Source: Streptomyces sp. AC512_CC834
Lineage (GTDB): Bacteria > Actinomycetota > Actinomycetes > Streptomycetales > Streptomycetaceae
Assembly (NCBI RefSeq): GCF_019049325.1
Contig: NZ_JAGMUO010000014.1
Location: 124,001 to 188,000 of the forward strand
Length of the DNA: 64,000 nt
Direction of reading: 5' to 3'
Shown here: positions 18,341 to 26,658 of the stretch, in pieces
How the letters are laid out: the number at the start of each line of letters is the position of its first letter
How positions within the stretch are numbered: position 1 is the first letter of the stretch
Translations under genes and position numbers: made by a program
Notes under the pieces: generated by a model
The model's input: the letters and a program-made list of their open reading frames with translations, nothing else
The model's database searches: none
Told to the model about the DNA's origin: nothing

Positions 18341-19515
18341 GTGATTCCGCTACGAACGACAGAGCCGGCAAGGGCACGCGGAGCCCCGCTTCGGGCCCCG
18401 GTGACGGCACGCGCGCGGTACGCGCCGGGCTGCCCGAACCCGTCAAGCACGAGCCGACCCTGCCCGGCCCCGTGTTCGCCGCCCACTTCCACCTGCCGGG
18501 CGACCCGACGGGTCCGTACACCTACGGCCGTGACGAGAACCCGACCTGGACCCACCTCGAGCGCGCCATCGGCGAGCTGGAGGACCCCGGGCGGGCCGGC
18601 GTCGAGACGCTCGTGTTCGCCTCGGGCATGGCCGCGATCTCCTCGGTGCTCTTCTCCCAGTTGCGCGCCGGGGACACGGCCGTCCTGCCCGACGACGGCT
18701 ACCAGGCGCTCCCGCTGGTCCGCGCGCAGTTGGAGGCGTACGGCATCGAGGTGCGGACCGCGCCGACCGGCCGGGACGCCCAGCTCGACGTCCTGGACGG
18801 GGCGAAGCTGCTGTGGATCGAGACGCCGTCGAACCCCGGGCTCGACGTGTGCGACGTACGGCGGCTCGTCGAGGCGGCACACGCGCGCGGTGCCCTGGTC
18901 GCCGTCGACAACACCCTCGCCACGCCGCTCGGGCAGCGCCCGTTGGAGCTGGGCGCCGACTTCTCGGTGGCCAGCGGCACCAAGCAGCTCACCGGCCACG
19001 GCGACGTCCTTCTGGGCTACGTGGCCGGCCGTGACGCCGGGGCGATGACGGCCGTACGGCGGTGGCGCAAGATCGTCGGGGCGATTCCCGGGCCGATGGA
19101 GGCCTGGCTCGCGCACCGCTCGATCGCCACTCTCCAGCTACGGGTGGACCGGCAGGACACCACCGCTCTCAAGGTCGCCGAGGCGCTGCGGACACGGCCC
19201 GAGATCACCGGCCTGCGGTACCCGGGGCTGCCCGACGACCCCTCACACAAGGTCGCTTCGCAGCAGATGCTGCGCTACGGGTGTGTCGTGTCCTTCACGT
19301 TGTCCACGCGCGCGCGTGCCGATCGTTTTCTCGAGGCCCTGCGGCTGGTGGAGGGCGCGACGAGCTTCGGCGGGGTGCGTTCCACCGCCGAGCGGCGCGG
19401 ACGCTGGGGCGGCGACGCGGTGCCGGAGGGCTTCGTACGGCTTTCGGTGGGCGCGGAGGACCCCGACGACCTGGTGGCCGATCTGCTGCGGGCGCTGGAC
19501 GAATCGGCGGACTGA
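18337..19515 (+). CDS. Cystathionine gamma-synthase/lyase family PLP enzyme
   Basis: Trans-sulfuration-family enzyme of 392 residues. Visible: GRDENPTWTHLE substrate loop, ASGMAAISSVLF, the WIETPSNPGLDV segment, and the PLP lysine K216 in SGTKQLTGHGDVLLG. The C-terminal RLSVGAEDPDDLVADL is typical of the family. Whether it makes cystathionine or cleaves cystathionine or methionine cannot be decided from sequence alone. Coupled by a 4-base overlap to ptpA and followed by a strong terminator at 19569-19607. Confidence 0.9.
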   Translation: MSDSATNDRAGKGTRSPASGPGDGTRAVRAGLPEPVKHEPTLPGPVFAAHFHLPGDPTGPYTYGRDENPTWTHLERAIGELEDPGRAGVETLVFASGMAAISSVLFSQLRAGDTAVLPDDGYQALPLVRAQLEAYGIEVRTAPTGRDAQLDVLDGAKLLWIETPSNPGLDVCDVRRLVEAAHARGALVAVDNTLATPLGQRPLELGADFSVASGTKQLTGHGDVLLGYVAGRDAGAMTAVRRWRKIVGAIPGPMEAWLAHRSIATLQLRVDRQDTTALKVAEALRTRPEITGLRYPGLPDDPSHKVASQQMLRYGCVVSFTLSTRARADRFLEALRLVEGATSFGGVRSTAERRGRWGGDAVPEGFVRLSVGAEDPDDLVADLLRALDESAD

Positions 19516-19568
19516 CGCCGCCGCGCAGCCCCTTCTTACCCTCACCGGCCGGCCCGGCCGGGTGCGCC

Positions 19569-19607
19569 GGACGGTCCGAGCCTCCCCCCTCGTGGCTCGG
19601 ACCGTCC
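19569..19607 (+). terminator. Strong hairpin terminator after the cystathionine enzyme gene
   Basis: Perfect 14-base arms (19569-19582 and 19594-19607) with an 11-base loop, 54 bases past the stop codon. Confidence 0.85.
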
Positions 19608-19756
19608 TCCGGTTCCGCGCGCGAAGAACCGCGCGACCAAGGCTAGTTGACTGTGTGTCAGTGTCCAATCACCGTAGCGACAGCGACCTATCGACATATT
19701 TATAGTTGGGTACGGCCGGGGGCTGGAGAAGAACAGAAGAGGGGAGGGGGTCTTTC

Positions 19757-20662
19757 GTGGATCTGGCCTTGCTGCGCACCTTCGTCACCGTGCACCGGGC
19801 CGGTTCCTTCACCCGCGCCGCCGCCCTGCTCGGCCTCTCCCAGCCCGCCGTCACCTCGCAGATCCGTACGCTGGAGCGCCAGCTCGGCCGCCCGCTGTTT
19901 CTTCGGCAGGCCCGCGGCGTGACCCCGACGACCACCGGCGACGAACTCGCCCACAAGGCGGCACCGCATCTCGACGCCCTGGTGGAGATCGCCGAGACCG
20001 GACTGGAGGACGACTCCTCCCTGCGCACCCTGCATCTGGCCGGACCGCCCGAGTTCACCGCCGAACGGGCGCTGCCCGCGCTCACGGAGCTCACCGGCGA
20101 GGACGGACAGGGCTTCGCCCTGCGCGCCTCGTTCGGGAACGCCGAGGAGACCCTGGAGGGCCTGGCCGCCGAGCATCACGATCTGGCCATCGGCACGGCC
20201 CGCCCCCGCGGCGCGCTGCTCACGGCGACTGCGCTCTGCGACGAGGAACACGTTCTGGTCGCCGCGCCCGACTGGGCGGAGCGTGCCGGCGTCGAAAAGC
20301 CCCACAGCACCGACGCACCCGCCCTGGAAGACGTCCCCGTGGTCGAGGTGCACGAGTCGCTGCCCTTCGTCGCCCGTTACTGGGCCTCCGTCTTCGACGC
20401 CCGCCCGGCCGCCCCGGGCACGGTCGTCGCTCCCGACCTGCGTGCGGTTCTCGCCTGCACGGTCGCGGGCGCCGGACTCGCCGTGCTGCCCCGCTATCTG
20501 TGCGCGGTGGCGCTGGAACGCGGTGACATCGTCGCCCTGCACGATCCCCCGGTGCCGCCGTTGCGGACGTATTTCCTGGTGGTGCGTACCGGCACGTTGG
20601 CGATGCCGCACATCGCCAGGGCCCACGAGTGGTTACTGCGTGCGGCCGCCGACTGGAACTGA
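19757..20662 (+). CDS. LysR-type regulator with a TTA codon
   Basis: LysR-type regulator of 301 residues. The N-terminal helix-turn-helix (VDLALLRTFVTVHRAGSF ... SQPAVTSQIRTLERQ) is followed by a substrate-binding effector domain. GTG 19757 is fixed by GGGGAGGGGG six bases upstream. A TTA codon occurs near the end (20633-20635, in HEWLLRA), so translation of full-length protein probably depends on the bldA tRNA. There is no divergently transcribed target, which is unusual for LysR proteins; the upstream 150 bases contain no clear T-N11-A site that I can defend. Confidence 0.92.
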   Translation: MDLALLRTFVTVHRAGSFTRAAALLGLSQPAVTSQIRTLERQLGRPLFLRQARGVTPTTTGDELAHKAAPHLDALVEIAETGLEDDSSLRTLHLAGPPEFTAERALPALTELTGEDGQGFALRASFGNAEETLEGLAAEHHDLAIGTARPRGALLTATALCDEEHVLVAAPDWAERAGVEKPHSTDAPALEDVPVVEVHESLPFVARYWASVFDARPAAPGTVVAPDLRAVLACTVAGAGLAVLPRYLCAVALERGDIVALHDPPVPPLRTYFLVVRTGTLAMPHIARAHEWLLRAAADWN

Positions 20663-20697
20663 ACCGGCGGACTCGCGAACCGGGGGCGCGCCGCGAT

Positions 20698-20711
20698 GTT
20701 TCACGTGGAAC
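20698..20711. other. parS-like site, one mismatch
   Basis: GTTTCACGTGGAAC, one base from parS, in the gap between the LysR and Nudix genes, 22 bases before the Nudix ATG. Confidence 0.6.
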
Positions 20712-20732
20712 CAGCCGGGCCACATTTCTCCC

Positions 20733-21215
20733 ATGACCGTCCGACCCGTGGTCAAGCGCACCGCACGCGCCGTTCTGCTGGACGGCGACCACCTGATCCT
20801 GATCAAGCGGACAAAGCCCGGCGTCGACCCCTACTGGGTAACCCCCGGAGGCGGGGTCGAGGCGGACGACACCACCGTCGTGGACGCCCTGCACCGCGAG
20901 GTGTACGAGGAGCTCGGCGCCAAGATCAGCGATGTGGTGCCCTGCTTCGTGGACACGGTGGAACACATCGGCGAGGACGGTGGCGCGACCGGCGTGAAGG
21001 TGCAGCACTTCTTCGTCTGCCACCTGGAATCCATGGACCCGTCCCTGCGGCACGGCCCGGAGGTCGACGAGCCCGCCGGTGAGTACGAGATCGTCAGGGT
21101 GCCGTTCACCCGGGTCGGGATCGCCTCCGTCCACCTCGTACCGCTGTCGCTGCGGCACTATCTGGACGGCAACATCGAGGGGGTACGTGCCATGCACGCA
21201 CCCGACCTCGGCTGA
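20733..21215 (+). CDS. Nudix hydrolase
   Basis: A 160-residue pyrophosphohydrolase of the Nudix fold, which cleaves nucleoside diphosphates linked to another group. The Nudix box reads GGVEADDTTVVDALHREVYE and then ELG. The catalytic REVYEE core is intact, but the usual early Glu of GX5E is Thr. ATG 20733 lies just after the parS-like site and has no clear Shine-Dalgarno. Substrate unknown; single-gene context. Confidence 0.88.
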   Translation: MTVRPVVKRTARAVLLDGDHLILIKRTKPGVDPYWVTPGGGVEADDTTVVDALHREVYEELGAKISDVVPCFVDTVEHIGEDGGATGVKVQHFFVCHLESMDPSLRHGPEVDEPAGEYEIVRVPFTRVGIASVHLVPLSLRHYLDGNIEGVRAMHAPDLG

Positions 21216-21358
21216 TCCGACACCGGCCGGCCCACGACGGCTGTTTCGTCCGGCAGCTTCCGGAGCCCGGTGCCACCGGCCACGACATGGCCAAAAGCTC
21301 GTGTGTACCCATGGAAAGAGGTGGACGCGGACGGCCGCTGTCGGACAGCCTGACCTGC

Positions 21359-22225
21359 GTGCCGACACCTTCCCTCGCCTCTCAGCCGATCCGCCGTCTG
21401 ACGCTCCGCGATCTCACCGCCTGCGCCGACCTGTCCGAGGACCGGGGGTGGCCGCGCGAGGAGCACAAGTGGGGGTTCCTCCTCACGGCCGGACAGGGGT
21501 ACGGCATCGACGACCCCGGCGGCGGTCTCGTCGCCGCCTGCACCGTCACCGAGTACGGCCCCCGGGAGCGCCCCGCGCTCGCCGCCATCGGCATGATGCT
21601 GGTGGCCGAGCGGTACGCCCGCCAGGGCATCGGACGCCGGCTGATGCGCCACGTCGTGTCCGCCCTGGGCATCATCCCCCTGACTCTGCACGCGACTGCG
21701 TACGGCCGCCCGCTCTACGAGGAGCTCGGCTTCAAGGTGACGGGCGGGGCGAAGATGGTGCGCGGGCGATTCGCTCCGGGCGGACCGGAACCGAGGACCT
21801 TCACCCGCGCGGCCACCGCCGAGGACCTCACCACGATCCTCCGGCTCGACGAGGAGGTGTTCGGCACCGACCGCACCCCCATCGTCACGCGGCTGCCCGC
21901 CTTCGCCGACCAGCTACGAATCGCCGAGGAGGACGGCCGGACCATCGGGTACGCCGCGGCCTGGCCGAACATGGACACCCACGTCGTGGGCCCGCTGATC
22001 GCCCGGGACACCGAGACGGCCAAGGCGCTGATCGGCTCCCTCGCCGCCCGCACCGACCGACCGCTGCGCACCGACATCGACGTACGGCACGAGGAACTGC
22101 TGGCGTGGGTGAAGGAGCGCGGCCTCGCAGTGGTCGCCCCCAACGCGGTCATGACGTACGGGATCACCGAGCTTCCCGGCGACTGGACCCGGCGGTTCGC
22201 GCCGCTGACGGTGGCGGCGGGCTGA
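21359..22225 (+). CDS. GNAT-family N-acetyltransferase
   Basis: About 288 residues. An N-terminal GNAT domain has the acetyl-CoA pyrophosphate loop (RYARQGIGRRLMRHV) and LYEELGFKVTG. A C-terminal domain of about 110 residues resembles the second half of two-domain GNAT proteins (Acetyltransf_18 type). GTG 21359 is proposed because the upstream in-frame stretch from ATG 21287 uses codons atypical of the genome (AAA, AGA, GTA, GGA), so it looks non-coding; the start is uncertain. Substrate unknown. Confidence 0.8.
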   Translation: MPTPSLASQPIRRLTLRDLTACADLSEDRGWPREEHKWGFLLTAGQGYGIDDPGGGLVAACTVTEYGPRERPALAAIGMMLVAERYARQGIGRRLMRHVVSALGIIPLTLHATAYGRPLYEELGFKVTGGAKMVRGRFAPGGPEPRTFTRAATAEDLTTILRLDEEVFGTDRTPIVTRLPAFADQLRIAEEDGRTIGYAAAWPNMDTHVVGPLIARDTETAKALIGSLAARTDRPLRTDIDVRHEELLAWVKERGLAVVAPNAVMTYGITELPGDWTRRFAPLTVAAG

Positions 22226-22261
22226 CTGCGGCGCTACGCCCCTCCGTCACGACGCAGCCGG

Positions 22262-22280
22262 TCCCCGGGGGTCCCGGGGA
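22262..22280. terminator. Hairpin between convergent genes
   Basis: TCCCCGGG/CCCGGGGA arms with a short loop lie between the GNAT gene (plus) and the HbpS-like gene (minus). Confidence 0.45.
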
Positions 22281-22308
22281 ACCGGCGGCCGACCGGCGGA
22301 GGCTGCCG

Positions 22309-22728
22309 TCAGACGAGGGTCTTCACGGCGGCCGAGGCGAAGGCGTGGTCCTGCTCGGGCGCGCCGCCTCCCACCCCGATCGCGCCGATCAGCCGGCCCT
22401 CGCGATGCACGGGCACGCCACCCGCGATGAACAGCAGCGGCCGGTCGAGTGCCGTGGGCAGGGTGTGGAAGAGCCCTCCGGGCTGAACGGCGTCGACCAG
22501 TTCGGCAGTGGGGGCGTTCAACTGGAGCGCCGTGTAGGCCTTGCGGGTACTGGTCTCCCCGGAGATCAGCACGGCACGGTCGTCCCGTCGGAAGGCGAGC
22601 AGGTGGCCGCCGGCGTCGAGAACCGTGACGCTGACGGTGACGCCGGCCGCCGCGGCGGCGTGGTGGGCGACGGTGACGAGGGCTTCGGCGTCCTGGGTCG
22701 TCAGCGGGGTGAGAGCGGTGGCGCTCAT
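22309..22728 (-). CDS. GlcG/HbpS-family protein
   Basis: A 139-residue protein of the GlcG/HbpS (DUF336) family, which includes haem- and cobalamin-related proteins. Visible: LDAGGHLLAFRRDD, ETSTRKAYTALQLN, GGVPVHREGRLIGAIGVGG. ATG 22728 is preceded by AAGGAG. It has no secretion signal, unlike Streptomyces HbpS, so it is more likely a cytoplasmic GlcG-like protein. It follows an MFS exporter gene on the same strand and may be in its operon. Confidence 0.87.
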   Translation of the reverse strand: MSATALTPLTTQDAEALVTVAHHAAAAAGVTVSVTVLDAGGHLLAFRRDDRAVLISGETSTRKAYTALQLNAPTAELVDAVQPGGLFHTLPTALDRPLLFIAGGVPVHREGRLIGAIGVGGGAPEQDHAFASAAVKTLV

Positions 22729-22844
22729 GGATGTTTCTCCTTGGTCGGCACCGGGTGGTGCGGTGCCTCGGTGGTCGTCGAGACGGAAGCAGCCGCGGGG
22801 ACGGCGGGACGGCCCTGGCCCCGCGGCCCCGCGGCCGGTGTCGT

Positions 22845-24056
22845 TCAGTGGTGGACGGCGGCGGCCGGCTGCTCGGCGGGCACGGAACCCGCGACGACCG
22901 GGCCGGAAGCGCCGTCGCGCCGTTCCAGGGCGGCCGAGACGACGGCGAGGGCGAGAGCGGCTGCGGCGAGCACGGCGCCGACCCAGTTCGGGGCGGTGTA
23001 ACCGAAGCCGGCGGCGATGACGACGCCGCCGAGCCAGGCGGAGAGCGCGTTGCCGAGGTTGAAGGCGCCGATGTTCACGGCCGAGGCCAGCGTCGGGGCG
23101 CCGTGCGCGTGATCCAGGACGCGCTTTTGCAGCGGCGGGACGGTGGCGAAGCCCAGGGCACCGATCAGGACGACGGTCACGGCCGCCGCGATCTTGTTGT
23201 GTGCGGTGAGCGTGAAGAGGGCGAGGACGACGGACAGGGCGCCCAGGGAGATGTACAGCAGCGGCATCAGGGCGCGGTCCGCGAACCTGCCGCCGACGAG
23301 GTTGCCGCCGACCATGCCGAGGCCGAAGAGGACCAGCAGCCAGGTGACCGAGCCGTCGGCGAAGCCCGCGACATGGGTCATCATCGGCGCGATGTAGGTG
23401 ATGGCGGCGAAGACCCCGCCGAAGCCGAGAACCGTCATGGCCATCGCCAGCAGGACCTGGACGTTCTTGAACGCCGCCAGCTCGTGGCGCAGGCGCACGC
23501 CCTCCGCCCTGGGCACGTCGGGGACCAGCTTGGCGACACCGGCCAGGCCGACGACGCCGAGCGCGGCGACGACGGCGAAGGTGACCCGCCAGCCGACGGA
23601 CTGCCCGATCAGCGTTCCCAGCGGGACGCCGACGACATTGGCGACGGTCAGCCCGGTGAACATCATCGCGATCGCGCCGGCCTTCTTGTGCGGAGCGACC
23701 AGGTCGGCCGCGACGACCGATCCGATGCCGAAGAAGGCGCCGTGGGCCAGCGAGGCGACCACGCGGCCGATCAGCCTGACGGAGAAGGCGGGGGCGAGGG
23801 CGGAGAGCAGGTTGCCGACGATGAACAGGCCCATCAGCAGCATCAGCATCCGCTTGCGCGGGACCCTGGAGCCGAGCACGGTCATCAGCGGGGCGCCGAA
23901 CATCACGCCGAGCGCGTATCCGGTCACCAGGAATCCGGCGGTGGGGATGGAAACCCCGTAGTCGCTCGCGACCTCGGGCAGCAAGCCCATGATCACGAAC
24001 TCGGTCGTTCCGATCCCGAAGGCCCCGATCGCGAGGGCCACGAGCGCGAGAGGCAT
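22845..24056 (-). CDS. MFS efflux transporter (AraJ/CmlR type)
   Basis: Drug:H+ antiporter-like transporter of 403 residues with twelve hydrophobic helices. It begins MPLALVALAIGAFGIGTTEF, typical of the chloramphenicol/arabinose efflux branch, and has the loop motif GSRVPRKRML between helices 2 and 3. ATG 24056 is preferred over GTG 24107, since the family normally starts at this point. It is divergent from a MarR gene with a shared 140-base promoter region, so MarR probably represses it. The substrate is unknown. Confidence 0.9.
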   Translation of the reverse strand: MPLALVALAIGAFGIGTTEFVIMGLLPEVASDYGVSIPTAGFLVTGYALGVMFGAPLMTVLGSRVPRKRMLMLLMGLFIVGNLLSALAPAFSVRLIGRVVASLAHGAFFGIGSVVAADLVAPHKKAGAIAMMFTGLTVANVVGVPLGTLIGQSVGWRVTFAVVAALGVVGLAGVAKLVPDVPRAEGVRLRHELAAFKNVQVLLAMAMTVLGFGGVFAAITYIAPMMTHVAGFADGSVTWLLVLFGLGMVGGNLVGGRFADRALMPLLYISLGALSVVLALFTLTAHNKIAAAVTVVLIGALGFATVPPLQKRVLDHAHGAPTLASAVNIGAFNLGNALSAWLGGVVIAAGFGYTAPNWVGAVLAAAALALAVVSAALERRDGASGPVVAGSVPAEQPAAAVHH

Positions 24057-24111
24057 GGAGGAGTAAACCTTTCCAGGTGATTGCAGGAGCACTTTGCGTG
24101 CGTTCACAATA

Positions 24112-24136
24112 GTTGCACACGCGGGCTATATGCAAC
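24112..24136. promoter_or_regulatory. Candidate MarR operator
   Basis: Inverted repeat GTTGCA-N13-TGCAAC in the shared promoter region of the MFS and MarR genes, with a further palindrome GCAATTGC at 24142-24149. Spacing and position fit a MarR dimer site; this is inferred, not known. Confidence 0.55.
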
Positions 24137-24196
24137 CGCTGGCAATTGCGTTGCTGGTCTATCCTGGTCTCAGCCGCTCCGGGACGGAGGAACCAC

Positions 24197-24661
24197 ATGA
24201 CAGCGACGGATCCCGCACTCACCGCCCTCTCCCAGGGCTGGTGCGCCCTCTCCCTGCTGCACGGGAGGATCGAGGCTCACATCGAGCGCGCCCTGCAGGC
24301 CGGGCACGGCCTGAGCGTGCGCGAGTACTCCCTGCTCGACGTGCTCAGCCGTCAGCACGACGGCGACGGGGGGCACCTGCAGATGAAGCAGGTCGCCGAC
24401 GCCGTCGTCCTCAGTCAGAGCGCGACCACCCGCCTGGTCACCCGGCTCGAGGACCGGGGCCTGCTCGAGCGCTACTTGTGCCCCACCGACCGGCGCGGCA
24501 TCTACACCAACGTCACCGCGGCGGGCCTGAAGCTGTTGGACGAGGCACGGCCCACCAATGACGCCGCCCTGCGCGAGGCACTCGACGACGCGGCCACCAA
24601 CCCCGACCTAACCCCGCTGGTCCGGGCGGTGGAGACCCTCAAGGCACCGGTGCCCGCCTGA
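24197..24661 (+). CDS. MarR-family repressor
   Basis: A 154-residue winged helix-turn-helix regulator. The DNA-recognition region is LQMKQVADAVVLSQSATTRL with the wing DRRGIYTNVTAAG. GGAGG sits 5 bases before ATG 24197. It is divergent from an MFS exporter, the usual arrangement for a ligand-relieved repressor of efflux. Confidence 0.93.
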   Translation: MTATDPALTALSQGWCALSLLHGRIEAHIERALQAGHGLSVREYSLLDVLSRQHDGDGGHLQMKQVADAVVLSQSATTRLVTRLEDRGLLERYLCPTDRRGIYTNVTAAGLKLLDEARPTNDAALREALDDAATNPDLTPLVRAVETLKAPVPA

Positions 24662-24680
24662 CCGGTCCTAGAGTGCGGCC

Positions 24681-25133
24681 ATGGGAGATCTCGAAATACG
24701 CCCCACCACCACCGACGACATCCCAGCGGTCGTCGCGATGCTCGCCGACGATCCGCTGGGTGCTCAACGCGAGTCACTGGACGAGCTGAGCCCCTACCTG
24801 ACCGCGTTCGAACGGCTCAGCACCGATCCGAACCAGCATCTCGTCGTGGCCGTCCGCGACGGCCGGGTCGTCGGCACACTCCAGCTAACGATCGTCCCCG
24901 GCCTGTCCAGGCGCGGCGCCACCCGTTCGATCATCGAGGGCGTACGCATCCACGGCGACGAGCGCGGCAGCGGACTGGGCACACAGCTCATCGAATGGGC
25001 ACTCGACGAGTCCCGGCGGCAGGGCTGCCACCTGGTGCAGCTCACCTCCGACAAGACCCGCACCGACGCCCACCGCTTCTACGAGCGCCTGGGATTCTCG
25101 GCCTCGCACACGGGCTTCAAGCTACGACTCTGA
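24681..25133 (+). CDS. GNAT-family N-acetyltransferase
   Basis: Compact single-domain GNAT of 150 residues. The acetyl-CoA motif is RIHGDERGSGLGTQLIEWA, followed by RFYERLGFSASHTGFKL. It starts 19 bases after the MarR gene and is likely co-transcribed. Substrate unknown. Confidence 0.9.
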   Translation: MGDLEIRPTTTDDIPAVVAMLADDPLGAQRESLDELSPYLTAFERLSTDPNQHLVVAVRDGRVVGTLQLTIVPGLSRRGATRSIIEGVRIHGDERGSGLGTQLIEWALDESRRQGCHLVQLTSDKTRTDAHRFYERLGFSASHTGFKLRL

Positions 25134-25163
25134 GTCCACGCTCCCAGCACAACCCTCAACGGC

Positions 25164-25197
25164 GCGCTGCCCTGTTTCACGTGAAACAGGGCAGCGC
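25164..25197. terminator. Bidirectional terminator with a parS core
   Basis: A perfect 34-bp palindrome (17-base arms centred between 25180 and 25181) lies between the convergent GNAT and serine-hydrolase genes. The parS at 25174-25187 is its centre. Confidence 0.75.
25174..25187. other. parS: parS, perfect
   Basis: Exact GTTTCACGTGAAAC in the loop-proximal half of the hairpin 25164-25197. Confidence 0.93.
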
Positions 25198-25214
25198 CGG
25201 GTACCGGACGGCTG

Positions 25215-26600
25215 CTAGCCGATCCCCCGCCACCCCTCCGGGTCCACTCCGCCCGGTACAGAAGCCCCCTCGTCATACGGCTGGCGCGTGAAGACGAACG
25301 ACCCGAGGTCGAGATGGCTCACGGTCCCGTCCGGGCGCCTCACCGCTCGCAGCAACTCCCCGGCGTAGTAGCCCTCCAGCCCCGTCCAGCCACCGTCACC
25401 ATTGGCCCGGAAGCGCGAGCGGCGCCCCTGGCCGGACAGCGGCTCCAGCGAGACTCCCCCGTCAGAGGTCAGCCGCAGGGCGAAGGCGTGCGTCCCCCAG
25501 TACCACTGCCCCGCCAACTCCAGCACGGAGGAGTCGACTTCCCGCAGCGGACGCCACGGTTCCGGGATCCTCGGCTCCGCCTCGGCGACGATGCGCACAA
25601 GGTCGGCTCCGACCCCGGCGAGCAGTGGCCCGGAGGTGCAGTTCGTCAGGAGGACCGCGGCCACGTCGTCGTCCACGGCGAGGGTGAGGTTGGCCAGGAA
25701 ACCCGGCAGCGAGCCGGAATGCCCCACGAGCAGTCGCCCGTCCCGGTGCTGGAGCTGGAGCCCCAGGCCGTAGGCGGCACCGTCCACGACATCGGCGGCC
25801 TCGGCCGGCGCGGCGGGCTCCCGCATCTCCCGTACCGTCTCCGCGTCGAGGACCCGGTCGTCACCCCTCGCCAGGAATACGGCGAACCGTGCCAGATCCC
25901 CGGTGGTGGACCAGAGCTGCCCGGCCGGCGCCATCAGCCCGAGGTCCTCGGCGGGCTCGGGCAGCATCACATCGGCCCACGGATGCACCGCCCAGCCACC
26001 GGCGTGCGGTGCACTCGGCCGGGTGCTCGTACGGTCCAGCCCCAGCGGTTCCAGCACCTCCCGTCGCAGCACCTCCTCCCACGCAGCGCCACGCACCTTC
26101 TCGACCAGCGAGCCGAGCAAGGTGTAGCCGGGGTTGGAGTAGTGGTGCCGACGGCCCACCGGATGCCGGAGCGGCTGCTTGCCCAGCACGTCGGCGAGCT
26201 CCGGCCGCAGCGAGCCGGGCGTCCGCTCCCACCACGGCGCGGGCGACTCGGCGGCCAGCCCGCCCGAATGCGCCAGCAGTTCGGCGATCGTGGCCTCCCC
26301 CGCCCCGGTACCCGGCAGATGCTTCTCCAGCGGATCGCCGAGGTCGAGCAGACCCTCGTCGCGCAGTCGCAGGACGAGAACGGCGGTGAACGTCTTGGTG
26401 ATCGAGCCGATCCGGTACTGCACGTTCTCGTCCGGCCCGTGACCGTCGACCGACGTCCGCGCACCGTGCCACACGACCCGCCCGTCCCGGACCACCGCCG
26501 CGACGAGCGACGGCGTACGCCCTTCGGCCTGGGCCACGGCGATCCGGTGCGACAGCGCCCGGCGGGTGGAGGGAAGCAGCTCTTCCTGAGGTGTCGTCAT
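25215..26600 (-). CDS. Serine hydrolase (class C beta-lactamase / PBP-like, S12)
   Basis: A 461-residue penicillin-recognising enzyme. The S12 catalytic triad motifs are S66-ITK-K69 (GSITKTF), Y154-S-N156 (HHYSNPGY) and HSGSLPGF in place of KTG. A C-terminal domain of about 120 residues follows. No signal peptide is seen, so it is likely a cytoplasmic esterase/peptidase rather than a resistance beta-lactamase. ATG 26600 was chosen where the family begins; the upstream frame extension is not conserved-looking. Confidence 0.88.
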   Translation of the reverse strand: MTTPQEELLPSTRRALSHRIAVAQAEGRTPSLVAAVVRDGRVVWHGARTSVDGHGPDENVQYRIGSITKTFTAVLVLRLRDEGLLDLGDPLEKHLPGTGAGEATIAELLAHSGGLAAESPAPWWERTPGSLRPELADVLGKQPLRHPVGRRHHYSNPGYTLLGSLVEKVRGAAWEEVLRREVLEPLGLDRTSTRPSAPHAGGWAVHPWADVMLPEPAEDLGLMAPAGQLWSTTGDLARFAVFLARGDDRVLDAETVREMREPAAPAEAADVVDGAAYGLGLQLQHRDGRLLVGHSGSLPGFLANLTLAVDDDVAAVLLTNCTSGPLLAGVGADLVRIVAEAEPRIPEPWRPLREVDSSVLELAGQWYWGTHAFALRLTSDGGVSLEPLSGQGRRSRFRANGDGGWTGLEGYYAGELLRAVRRPDGTVSHLDLGSFVFTRQPYDEGASVPGGVDPEGWRGIG

Positions 26601-26658
26601 GCACCCAGTCCATCGGCCAGGACACCTCACGTCGAGCCGATTTCCCCGTGCGGGGGGA

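Noticed and set aside
22309..24222. 637-codon minus-strand frame spanning the GlcG/HbpS-like and MFS genes
   Set aside because: Its 3' part is the real GlcG/HbpS-like gene, but the upstream part is an out-of-frame shadow of the MFS gene; the real start is ATG 22728 with AAGGAG.
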